A stretch of 64,000 nucleotides of DNA from Oceanospirillum sediminis. GTDB lineage: Bacteria > Pseudomonadota > Gammaproteobacteria > Pseudomonadales > Halomonadaceae. How positions within the stretch are numbered: position 1 is the stretch's first letter; each line of letters begins with the position of its first letter. Both the position numbers and the translations under genes were made by a program. The stretch is from NCBI RefSeq assembly GCF_014164585.1, contig NZ_JACJFM010000007.1, forward strand, positions 117,890-181,889, in the 5' to 3' direction. Of the stretch, positions 55,945 to 64,000 are shown piece after piece. The notes below the pieces were generated by a model. It had not been told where the DNA came from. It searched no databases and saw only the letters and a program-made list of their open reading frames with translations.

Positions 55945-56805
55945 TCAGCCCAGCACTTTTTTCATAAAAGGTGGCAGACTTAACGCCCCCCGATGAATAT
56001 CCGCAGTGTAGTACTCAGTATCGAATGCTTTACCTTCAGAAGCATCTGTACGGAACGACTTCACATCAGTTCCTTTACCTGCCATAGTGCAGCTCCACCA
56101 GCCCGAAGGATAAACTGGCTGAGGAAATGGCAGTGTAGCCGTTGTTGTAAAGCCAGCTTCCTGCATATCCGTATGCAGGTCACGAATGATACTGTCAGTA
56201 TGATACAGCGGAGATTCTGACTGCTGTACCATAATGCCGCCCTGTTTCAGAATTCGGAAACAACGCTTAAAGAAATCAACCTTGAACAAACCTTCAGCCG
56301 GGCCAACCGGATCGGTCGAGTCGACGATAATCAGATCAATGCTTTCTTCCGGGCAGTTATCCACCCACTTTACGCCATCTTCAAACAACAGCTCAGCCCG
56401 AGGATCATTGTTACTGTCACACAGCGCCGGAAAATACTGTTCAGACAGATCCGTCACCAGCTTATCAATATCAATCTGGGTGACTTTTTCAACTCCGGGG
56501 TGCTTCAGCACTTCACGTAGTGTTCCACAGTCGCCGCCACCAATAATCACCACACGTTTCGGATCAGGGTGTGTAAACAGCGCCGGGTGAGACATCATCT
56601 CGTGATACAGGAAGTTGTCACGATCCGTCAGCATGACACACCCATCAATGACCATCAGGTTGCCATAGGTTTCCGTATCATAAATTTCCAGTTTCTGATA
56701 TGGACTCTGCTCTTCGTGCAGCTTTGCTTTAACCTTCATGGAAAAAGCAGAACCACAGGAAGAAAAAACTTCGGTAAACCAGCTGTTATCCAGTTGCTCG
56801 CTCAT
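55945..56805 (-). CDS. speE: Polyamine aminopropyltransferase (spermidine synthase)
   Basis: A 286-residue enzyme transferring aminopropyl from decarboxylated SAM to putrescine. Visible are VMLTDRDNFLYHEMMSHPAL near residue 60, the binding loop VVIIGGGDCGTLRE near residue 80 and LIIVDSTDPVGPAEGLF near 155, which supplies the catalytic Asp. GAGGTC precedes the ATG at 56805; the longer upstream frame is not family-like. Together with speA it makes polyamines. Confidence 0.94.
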   Translation of the reverse strand: MSEQLDNSWFTEVFSSCGSAFSMKVKAKLHEEQSPYQKLEIYDTETYGNLMVIDGCVMLTDRDNFLYHEMMSHPALFTHPDPKRVVIIGGGDCGTLREVLKHPGVEKVTQIDIDKLVTDLSEQYFPALCDSNNDPRAELLFEDGVKWVDNCPEESIDLIIVDSTDPVGPAEGLFKVDFFKRCFRILKQGGIMVQQSESPLYHTDSIIRDLHTDMQEAGFTTTATLPFPQPVYPSGWWSCTMAGKGTDVKSFRTDASEGKAFDTEYYTADIHRGALSLPPFMKKVLG

Positions 56806-57006
56806 GATGACCTCAACACAATCAGATGGGCGGTAAAAAGCACCAATATAATAAGGGCGGAACAATACTGAATGTTCCGCCCGGAGCAAAGTAATTTTTA
56901 TTCTGTCTGATAAAAAATGGCAGATTTTACCGTTCAGATATCACAGTATACTCCACCAGGATCCAGATTCAGTCATTTTCAGGATACCCATCACCAGCCA
57001 ACGGCT

Positions 57007-58122
57007 TTACATAGCTATCGCGGCAGGCTCCACTGTTTCTCCCAGGTCGGCCTGTTGCTGAATCAGCATACGAATATAGGCCTGAGCCTGAGGGTAACCC
57101 TGGTGTGCGGCACGGTTTACCCAGTAAACACCCAATGTCTGACTGACCGGAGTACCATCACCCTGTAAAAACATCAGCCCAAGCTGGAACTGAGCCGGAA
57201 TAACCCCGGAATAGGCCGCTTTATGTGTCCAGCGGAATGCTTTACGATCATCCCGATCGATACCGTAGCCCAGACGATACATATTGGCCAGCTGCCACAT
57301 AGCCGGTCTGATACCCGCATGAGCAGCCTGACGATACCAGCGAGCGGCCTGAGCAAAGTCAGGATCGGCCCCTTCTGGACTCATAAAGATACCAGCCAGA
57401 TTATATTGAGCGCTGGGTTCACCGGCTCTGGCCGCTCTCTGGAACCAGTAACGGGCTTTCTGCTCGCTCTGAGGTACACCATCCCCAATATGGTACAGAC
57501 GTCCCAGGTTCACCATCGCATTCAGATCACCCTGTTCAGCAGATAGCTGATACCAGTATGCCGCCTGTTTGCTGTCTTTACTGATACCTTCACCATTTTC
57601 ATACATCAGCCCCAGATTATACTGGGCATCCGGATCATCTCTTTTCGCAGCATAAAGGTAATAGCCCATCGCTTTCAGGTTATTTTCCTCAACGCCTTCT
57701 CCGGTATCGTAAATCACTCCCAGATTCACCATCGACTCAACATGTCCCAAATCAGCAGCCTGCTGATACCAGTGCACAGCCTGCTGATTATCTTCCGGGA
57801 TACCATCACCAAAGTCATATACCTTCGCTAGCTCATACATAGCATCGGACAGACCCGAATCTGCAGCTTTTCTCAGCCACATCAGCGATAATGCATCGCC
57901 GCCTTTCTCTTTCATTTTCTGATCATAGTACTGTGCCAGAGTCATCATCGCCCGGCGGTTACCCGCCTCAGCCAGTGCCATTAGCTGTTCCATATTATCA
58001 CTGGCTTTCACCTCAGCGGTCTCCTGAGAGGTATAGGACGGATTCATAGCATCCTGTTTTTCGCTGCTGATCGCACAAGCCATCAGCCACCAGGCAGTGG
58101 TCAGAATAAACAGTAAACGCAT
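57007..58122 (-). CDS. Sel1-repeat lipoprotein
   Basis: A 371-residue protein with a lipoprotein signal (ILTTAWWLMAC) and eight or nine Sel1-like repeats of about 36 residues, each with the pattern A-x-NLG-x-x-Y-x-x-GEG (for example AQYNLGLMYENGEG). Sel1 repeats form a solenoid for protein binding. The start at 58122 is preferred because AGGAGGG precedes it and the lipobox falls at the right place. It lies between speE and speA with no obvious functional link. Confidence 0.88.
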   Translation of the reverse strand: MRLLFILTTAWWLMACAISSEKQDAMNPSYTSQETAEVKASDNMEQLMALAEAGNRRAMMTLAQYYDQKMKEKGGDALSLMWLRKAADSGLSDAMYELAKVYDFGDGIPEDNQQAVHWYQQAADLGHVESMVNLGVIYDTGEGVEENNLKAMGYYLYAAKRDDPDAQYNLGLMYENGEGISKDSKQAAYWYQLSAEQGDLNAMVNLGRLYHIGDGVPQSEQKARYWFQRAARAGEPSAQYNLAGIFMSPEGADPDFAQAARWYRQAAHAGIRPAMWQLANMYRLGYGIDRDDRKAFRWTHKAAYSGVIPAQFQLGLMFLQGDGTPVSQTLGVYWVNRAAHQGYPQAQAYIRMLIQQQADLGETVEPAAIAM

Positions 58123-58351
58123 AACACCCTCCTGATTCAGGTCATGCCTGAATAACCGGTGGCCAGACAGGATATGACGAAGCACTCATACCCCACATAA
58201 ACTTAAGTATGGACCCCATAACCCTGTCCATGAGAACTTTTTTTCTTCTATCCGACAGTTCATGCTTAGAATGCTTTGCATCCGGAAAGGATGTAGCGAT
58301 AATGCCGCCATACTTTTACTGACTGTTTTCCCTCTCGGAGATTGCCAGACT

Positions 58352-60259
58352 ATGACCGACTGGAGCCTTGATGACGCCTTCCGTACTTACAATATTGATC
58401 ACTGGGGCAGTGATTATTTTGGTGTTAATCCGGAAGGGCGGGTCACAGTAAAACCCTCACCGGCTAACCCTTCTGCATCAGTAGATCTGATGGCTTTATG
58501 TCAGACATTACAGCAACAAGGGCTGGCTATGCCCGTGCTGGTTCGATTTACTGACATACTCCACCACAGAGTGAATCGCCTCTGTGCCGCTTTTGACCGG
58601 GCGATGTCTGAACAGAATTATCAGGGAGGATACACGGCGGTTTATCCGATTAAAGTGAACCAGCAAAGACGGGTGGTTGAGGAAATTCTGAATACTTCAG
58701 CCCGTTCTGACAATCGTGTCGGACTGGAAGCTGGCAGTAAACCTGAATTACTGGCCGTCCTGGCTCAAACCGGCAAACCAGACTCTGTTATCGTTTGCAA
58801 TGGCTATAAAGATCGCGAGTATATTCGTCTGGCTCTGCTGGGTGAAAAACTGGGCCATAAGGTATTTATCGTCATTGAGAAGATGAACGAACTGAACCTG
58901 GTGCTGGAAGAAAGTCGGAAAATCGGCGTCACTCCTCGTCTGGGGATTCGTGCCCGTCTGGCCTCTATTGGCAAGGGTAACTGGCAGAATACCGGGGGAG
59001 AAAAATCTAAATTCGGTTTATCCGCGACCCAGATTCTGCAAGCGGTAGATCAGCTGAAACAAGCCGGTGCGCTGGATTGTCTCCAGCTGCTGCATTTTCA
59101 CCTGGGTTCTCAGATCGCCAATATCCGGGACATCCAGCGTGGTCTGAAAGAATGTGGCCGCTTCTATCACGAATTATGCCGACTCGGGGCAGGTATTTGC
59201 TTTGTAGATGTCGGTGGTGGTCTGGGCATTGACTATGAAGGCACCCGTTCACGCAGTATCTGCTCCATCAATTACAGTATGGAAGAGTATGCGAACAATG
59301 TCGTTCATGCTATCAATGACGTCTGTAACAACCATGACCTGCCCCACCCTCATCTGATTACAGAATCAGGACGCGCCATCACTGCCCATCATGCCGTATT
59401 GATTACCGATGTGATCGACATTGAATCCCCTGACACCTCAGCTCCGGACAGCATCAGTCCGGATGAACCTGCAGTGATACAGGAACTCTGGCGAGTCTTC
59501 CAGCTGGTACGTCAGGGGGCCGATGAGCGCTCTCTGGTCGAAAGCTACCATGATGTCGTGCAGGCTATGTCAGAAGCACAGGATATGTATACGCTGGATA
59601 TTCTGAGCCTGCATCAACGCTCTCTGGCAGAGCGTCTTTATACTGCAACCTGTGCTCAGCTAAGAGGACAACTGAATACACGGAACAGAGCTCACAGAGA
59701 GATACTGGATGAATTAAATGAAAAGCTGGCAGATAAGTTATTTGCTAACTTCTCACTGTTCCAGTCTTTGCCTGACGTCTGGGGTATTGATCAGATATTC
59801 CCGATCCTACCGTTATCCCAGTTACACCAGCCACCGCTGCGCCGGGGAGTTATCCAGGATATTACCTGTGACTCGGATGGTCGCATTGACCTTTATGTTG
59901 ATGGTCAGGGTCTGGAAACAACCCTGCCCCTGCCTGCCTGGCCAGAAGGCGAGCAACGTTTGCTAGGCGTATTTCTGACCGGTGCTTACCAGGAGATTCT
60001 GGGAGATATGCACAACCTGTTCGGTGACACCGATTCCGTCGATGTAACAATCGATAAACAGGGCCAGGTGCAGATTAATCAGATCATTAAAGGGGATACC
60101 GTTTCCGGTGTACTGGAATACGTTAACTTTGATCCTGCCACCCTGATAGAAAATTACCGTCAGAAACTGGAAAGCAGTAGCTTATCGGAAGATGAACAAA
60201 GCCAGTTTATGTCCGAGTTACGAGAAGGGCTGGCAGGTTACACCTACCTGGAGGAATAA
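58352..60259 (+). CDS. speA: Biosynthetic arginine decarboxylase
   Basis: A 635-residue PLP enzyme converting arginine to agmatine. The lysine binding PLP is in YPIKVNQQRRV near residue 100. FHLGSQIANIRDI near 250 and VDVGGGLGIDYEGTRS near 288 bind the cofactor, and a glutamate/serine motif TESGRAITAHHA is near 335. The start at 58352 (MTDWSLDDAFRTYNIDHWG) fits the family; an upstream frame adds 30 unrelated residues. It feeds putrescine synthesis and hence speE, although the enzymes converting agmatine are not in the window. Confidence 0.95.
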   Translation: MTDWSLDDAFRTYNIDHWGSDYFGVNPEGRVTVKPSPANPSASVDLMALCQTLQQQGLAMPVLVRFTDILHHRVNRLCAAFDRAMSEQNYQGGYTAVYPIKVNQQRRVVEEILNTSARSDNRVGLEAGSKPELLAVLAQTGKPDSVIVCNGYKDREYIRLALLGEKLGHKVFIVIEKMNELNLVLEESRKIGVTPRLGIRARLASIGKGNWQNTGGEKSKFGLSATQILQAVDQLKQAGALDCLQLLHFHLGSQIANIRDIQRGLKECGRFYHELCRLGAGICFVDVGGGLGIDYEGTRSRSICSINYSMEEYANNVVHAINDVCNNHDLPHPHLITESGRAITAHHAVLITDVIDIESPDTSAPDSISPDEPAVIQELWRVFQLVRQGADERSLVESYHDVVQAMSEAQDMYTLDILSLHQRSLAERLYTATCAQLRGQLNTRNRAHREILDELNEKLADKLFANFSLFQSLPDVWGIDQIFPILPLSQLHQPPLRRGVIQDITCDSDGRIDLYVDGQGLETTLPLPAWPEGEQRLLGVFLTGAYQEILGDMHNLFGDTDSVDVTIDKQGQVQINQIIKGDTVSGVLEYVNFDPATLIENYRQKLESSSLSEDEQSQFMSELREGLAGYTYLEE

Positions 60260-60366
60260 ACCGGAATCCAGGTAATTTGGAGGAACTTCAGGGATACAAA
60301 GTATAAAGAGCCATGAATCATCGCGGCTCTTTATTATATTCCGATAGACGGCACTCTTAACATTTA

Positions 60367-60753
60367 TCAGATAGAAATAGTAGAAGAGCCACTGTCATCC
60401 TCTCTCTGCCGCTCCTCTGGCTTGTGCTCTTCATACTTCTTTTCAATATAGTCTTTGGCATCATTCAGCTCATTCTGGGCAGCCTCTGCAGCTTCCTTAC
60501 CTTTATTCCATAGCTTTGAGCCAAAATCCTTCAGACTGTTGCCAACATCTTCTGCCGCCTTAGAAGCATTTTCCCCTAAACCTGAGGTTGCTTCTGATGC
60601 TTTATCTCCAACTTCAGACGCAATTTCAGAAACCACTTCCCCGGTTTCTTCCAGTAAAGCATTGGCTTTTTCTTTCAGCTCCTGAGTATCCGCAGCCTGC
60701 AACTGCAGACTGAAAAGCAGAGCCATCAGCATAAGAGATATCTTTTTCAGCAT
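60367..60753 (-). CDS. Secreted helical Ala/Glu/Lys-rich protein
   Basis: A 128-residue protein with a signal peptide ending LQAAD. The rest is nearly all amphipathic helix of 11-residue type (EVGDKASEATSGLGENASKA), ending in a polar tail. The composition resembles LEA-like or apolipoprotein-like proteins found in the periplasm under stress. I do not recognise a named family. It stands alone between speA and the GGDEF-EAL gene. Confidence 0.65.
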   Translation of the reverse strand: MLKKISLMLMALLFSLQLQAADTQELKEKANALLEETGEVVSEIASEVGDKASEATSGLGENASKAAEDVGNSLKDFGSKLWNKGKEAAEAAQNELNDAKDYIEKKYEEHKPEERQREDDSGSSTISI

Positions 60754-60814
60754 AGAAATACCTGTCAGAAAAAAATCATAGCATTAAGACCTATGATAAC
60801 AGGAAAAGATCCAT

Positions 60815-63526
60815 TTAAATGTGCATACCTCTAACATCTTCGAGTAAAGTATGAGCCTGCAGCATAGGCCAGATCGTTTCTGCATCAACCGGTTTGCTGA
60901 ACAGATAGCCCTGAGCATAATCACAGCCTTTGTCATACAGCATATCCAGCTGAAACCTGGTTTCTACGCCTTCAGCGACCGTTTGCAGATTCAGACTCCT
61001 ACCCAGATTAATAATCGCCGTAGGAATAATCTGATCACTGCGTCTGTCTGTCAGCTGTTGAGTAAATGCCTTGTCAATTTTCAGCTTGTTAGCGGTAAAG
61101 CGCATCAGATAACTTAATGATGAATAACCCGCACCAAAATCGTCAATTGAGATCCCCACTCCCATATCAGAGATTTCTCTGAGCAGCTTTTCTGTTTGTT
61201 CCGGATGCTTCATCACCGTCGTTTCAGTAATTTCCACATTCAACAGCTCGGGCGGTAGCCCCGTGGTATCCAGTACATCTCTGATATAATCTGCAAGCTC
61301 CGGATTCTCAAACTGGATCGCCGATAGATTGACTGCAATTGTGACCGGGTGTGTCAGTTGTCGGTTCCACTGCGCTCCCTGCTCGCAAGCCGATAGCAAG
61401 ACCTGATTGCCAATCTCATGAATCAGTCCGGTTTCTTCTGCATGTTCAATAAAATTGCCAGGATAAATCATCTCACCTTCAGAGGGCTGCCAGCGAATCA
61501 GAGCTTCTACCGCAGCTATAGAGTGGGATTCGATTTCTACAATAGGCTGGAAGTGCAGCACAAACTCATTCTGGGTAATCGCCTGCTTCAGCTTGCCTGT
61601 TAAAGCCATCCGGTCGACATTCAGTGCACTCATGGTGTAATCAAAAATCTGATAACGCCCACGTCCCAGCTCTTTCGCTTTATACATAGCCATATCTGCA
61701 TGCTTTTTCAGCGTTTCTGAGCTATTACCATGATCCGGATAAAGGCTTATACCAATACTGGCTCCGACATATACTTCCCGACTGCCAATGATAACAGGCT
61801 GCTCAACCTGCTCGATAATCTTGGCTGCAACCACTTCCATATCATTTAATTCATGGACACTACGGATAATTGCTGTAAATTCATCGCCACTGATCCGTGC
61901 GACAGTATCCGGTTGACGCAGGCAGAGCTTAATACGCCTGGCAACTTCAACCAGTAGCTGATCCCCCACTGAATGTCCCAGAGTATCATTCACATACTTA
62001 AAGCGATCCAGATCAATATAAAGCACACCAAAGCGGCCATTTTCACTGGCGCAGGTTTTCACTTCCTGCTCAAGACGGTCCTGGAACAGAATTCTGTTAG
62101 GCAACTGCGTCAGAGCATCATAATAAGCCAGCTGTTCCAACTGCTGTTCGGCCTGCTTCATATCACTGATATCCATAAAGACACCAACATACCAGGTGCT
62201 ATTGCGTTCTGGATCATTTACCGCATTAATGGTCAGCCATTTAGGAAAGACTTCACCGCTTTTTCTTCTGTCCCAGATCTCTCCACTCCACTGCCCCTTA
62301 TTGGCCAGGCACCCCCACATATTCCGGTAGAATTTTTCAGAATGACGTTCAGATCGGGTAATATTAGGATTTTTACCCAGCACCTCAGCTCTGCTATAAC
62401 CTGTAATCTGGCAGTAAGCCGGGTTCACCTCCAGAATTCTGGCATCAGCATCAGTGATAATAACGGCTTCACTGGTGTTATAAATTGCCATCTTGAACAA
62501 CTGTAATTGTTGCTCAGCCCTGGAACGTTGCTCTATCTCCAGTAACAACTCGTCATTCATTTTTGCCAGAGCAGAGGTTCTCTCTTTTACCCGGTGTTCC
62601 AGTTCATCATTAGCGATCTGAAGCGCATCCAGAGCATGAGTCAGCTCTGACTCCGCATGCTCTTTATGTAAAACCTCCTCCTTCAAACGCAGATTCTGTT
62701 CTTCCACCCTGGCCTGAGTCTTTTCCAGTGAGTTCAGTGTTGAGTGGAAACAATCAATAGCTTCCGATAACTGTTCAAGTTCCTCGGAATCATAATGATC
62801 TCTGGAACGGCGAAACCTCAGGTTACCTGAAGCCAGTTGATTCATAGCATAAATCATCTGATGCAACTGCCGGGATAGACGACCGGACTGACGCAGGCTG
62901 AATACCACCAGGAATGTCATAATGACAAAGACAATAAGTGAAACAAGCAGAATATGCTGCTCAAACACAGCCAGCTGTACTTCCGTCTCTTCCTCTGAGC
63001 TTTGTCCCATGATTTCCAACAATCCAACAAAGTGTTTATGGGTTTCAGCAAACAACTGATTAGCGCTCTGCAGGGTCTCCTGGTATCGCAATCTGTTATC
63101 AGATTGCTGTAAAGCTGATTCAACAGCCTGAATATAATGCTCAAGGCTCTCTTTAAGTATCAGTACGGCTTCCTGACTGCTTTTGTCTGAATACTGTCTG
63201 TGAATATCAAACTGATTATCCAGCCCTTGTTGTACCTGCCTGATAATCTCAATTCTGGCAGCTCCCAGAGCAACCAGATCCTCAGCATTCAGATCATTTC
63301 TGTATCGGGATAGTAAATCATGCACAGACAGGTGATTTTTGGAAAAATCAGAAAGCAGAGAGGTATAGTGGTGAATCGCAGATAAGTCATGTTCAACAAC
63401 ATTCTGAGTAAGCTGATGCTGACGCTTTAGCAGAGTCAGCATCATAAGAATGACAATACCTGTTACCAGAAAACCAAGTACAGGAATTACCAGAAGCTTC
63501 TGGCGTAAAGATAATCGAGTCAACAT
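60815..63526 (-). CDS. Membrane PAS-GGDEF-EAL protein
   Basis: A 903-residue inner-membrane signalling protein. Two membrane helices (about 10-35 and 195-215) frame a periplasmic helical sensor of MCP type. HAMP and coiled coil follow to about 350, then PAS (365-490), GGDEF with SGDEF near 547 and the inhibitory site RxxD (RQPDTVARISGDEF), and EAL with EALIRW near 675 and DDFGAGYSSL near 798. The EAL residues for cyclic-di-GMP breakdown are in place. The cyclase half is also nearly canonical. The ATG at 63526 is preferred over the one 14 codons earlier. Confidence 0.9.
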   Translation of the reverse strand: MLTRLSLRQKLLVIPVLGFLVTGIVILMMLTLLKRQHQLTQNVVEHDLSAIHHYTSLLSDFSKNHLSVHDLLSRYRNDLNAEDLVALGAARIEIIRQVQQGLDNQFDIHRQYSDKSSQEAVLILKESLEHYIQAVESALQQSDNRLRYQETLQSANQLFAETHKHFVGLLEIMGQSSEEETEVQLAVFEQHILLVSLIVFVIMTFLVVFSLRQSGRLSRQLHQMIYAMNQLASGNLRFRRSRDHYDSEELEQLSEAIDCFHSTLNSLEKTQARVEEQNLRLKEEVLHKEHAESELTHALDALQIANDELEHRVKERTSALAKMNDELLLEIEQRSRAEQQLQLFKMAIYNTSEAVIITDADARILEVNPAYCQITGYSRAEVLGKNPNITRSERHSEKFYRNMWGCLANKGQWSGEIWDRRKSGEVFPKWLTINAVNDPERNSTWYVGVFMDISDMKQAEQQLEQLAYYDALTQLPNRILFQDRLEQEVKTCASENGRFGVLYIDLDRFKYVNDTLGHSVGDQLLVEVARRIKLCLRQPDTVARISGDEFTAIIRSVHELNDMEVVAAKIIEQVEQPVIIGSREVYVGASIGISLYPDHGNSSETLKKHADMAMYKAKELGRGRYQIFDYTMSALNVDRMALTGKLKQAITQNEFVLHFQPIVEIESHSIAAVEALIRWQPSEGEMIYPGNFIEHAEETGLIHEIGNQVLLSACEQGAQWNRQLTHPVTIAVNLSAIQFENPELADYIRDVLDTTGLPPELLNVEITETTVMKHPEQTEKLLREISDMGVGISIDDFGAGYSSLSYLMRFTANKLKIDKAFTQQLTDRRSDQIIPTAIINLGRSLNLQTVAEGVETRFQLDMLYDKGCDYAQGYLFSKPVDAETIWPMLQAHTLLEDVRGMHI

Positions 63527-63914
63527 AAGCAACCTGTAACTTCTGTCATAAAACAGCGTCAACAGCATGGGACAGAAGTAATCGTTATTATTTTTTTAGT
63601 TATGCCATCAACTAAAATCTATTATATCTGCTATTGAATGATAACCCCTCCTATAAACAGGGTATTATGTTTTCTTTTGTTGCCGGGAGTGCCTGTAGCT
63701 TAGCAATGGATCAATCAACCAGAGGCTGTTTCATATCAATAAAAGACGCTATCTGACGCGCTGATAGTTTTGTTTTACCAAAAGGAAGCAAAGCGAGCTA
63801 TTACAGTTTATTTCTTCAGGACAGTACAACTGGTATTTGATCGCCTGCACTGTATCAGTCACGGCAGGGGTCAGCCATGTTCTCCATTTCCCGGCCGGAC
63901 TTTTCTTCATACAA
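63527..63914. other. Intergenic region before the rRNA terminator
   Basis: About 390 bp, moderately AT-rich, with no frame, tRNA or repeat that I can support. The promoter of the GGDEF-EAL gene must lie within it. Confidence 0.4.
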
Positions 63915-63945
63915 CGAAAAAACCCCGGTCATAGAGACCGGGGTT
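63915..63945 (-). terminator. Terminator of the rRNA operon
   Basis: AACCCCGGTC / GACCGGGGTT with a 5-base loop. On the minus strand six T residues follow the stem. It lies just past the 5S end. Confidence 0.92.
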
Positions 63946-63956
63946 CTTAATTTAAA

Positions 63957-64000
63957 GCTTGATGATGTCCTACTCTCACATGGGGAGGCCCCACACTACC
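63957..64000 (-). rRNA. rrf: 5S rRNA, 3' end
   Basis: The last 44 bases, read on the minus strand, are GGTAGTGTGGGGCCTCCCC followed by ATGTGAGAGTAGGACATCAT. This is the conserved 3' part of bacterial 5S rRNA, with its helix IV stem. The gene runs beyond the window edge, so an rRNA operon lies outside to the right and is transcribed leftward. Confidence 0.94.

Overview
The window looks like a chromosomal segment of a Gammaproteobacterium of the Oceanospirillales/Pseudomonas type. The housekeeping genes (pyrE, crc, rph, yicC, rpmBG, radC, coaBC, dut, algC, argB, slmA, rep, cytochrome c5, glnK-amtB) are a set that sits together in pseudomonads. Crc points to that branch of the gammaproteobacteria, and a nitrogen-fixation assembly operon at the left edge suggests a diazotroph. 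The species cannot be named from this sequence alone.

Layout. 1-840: the start of a nif Fe-S assembly operon (nifIscA, nifU cut by the edge), read leftward from a sigma-54 promoter with a NifA-type upstream site. 841-3324: an MFS exporter operon divergent from its LysR regulator. 3446-11746: core genes trmB, thiG, thiS, a DUF423 protein, a thioesterase, dgt, pyrE, crc, rph and yicC. 11816-27505: an accessory island filling the place where gmk usually follows yicC. It holds one operon-like run of two hsdM genes, hsdS, hsdR and a Septu-like ptuA-ptuB pair; an antitoxin gene with a wrecked PIN toxin; darT-darG; and four poorly known genes, including a probable Wadjet JetA stump and a short protein resembling the tail of a larger family. 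27738-30081: glnK-amtB-glnK with a sigma-54/NtrC-type control region. 30198-33057: copper delivery genes (PCuAC, Sco) and an AEC transporter. 33356-35690: an AT-rich patch with a putative toxin/immunity pair and a DUF4291 gene. 35908-49142: ldhA, SirB2, mutM, rpmG-rpmB, radC, coaBC, dut, algC, argB, slmA, a diguanylate cyclase, rep and cytochrome c5. 49457-64000: tRNA-Arg, rhomboid protease, a histidine kinase beside a REC/HD-GYP protein, a DnaA-box cluster, a PHB-depolymerase-like lipoprotein, speE, a Sel1 lipoprotein, speA, a GGDEF-EAL protein and the 3' end of a 5S rRNA gene.

How the parts fit. Nitrogen is one theme: a nif operon with NifA/sigma-54 signals and a doubled PII gene around the ammonium channel. 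Defence is another: the island combines restriction, Septu, DarTG and remnants of at least two other systems. Cyclic-di-GMP turnover is a third, with one cyclase, one HD-GYP protein and one GGDEF-EAL protein. The strongest candidates for something little described are the two-HsdM restriction operon carrying ptuAB, the 24.2-27.5 kb unknown module, and the toxin/immunity pair at 33.4-34.8 kb. Family names were assigned by reading motifs from memory, without database searches.
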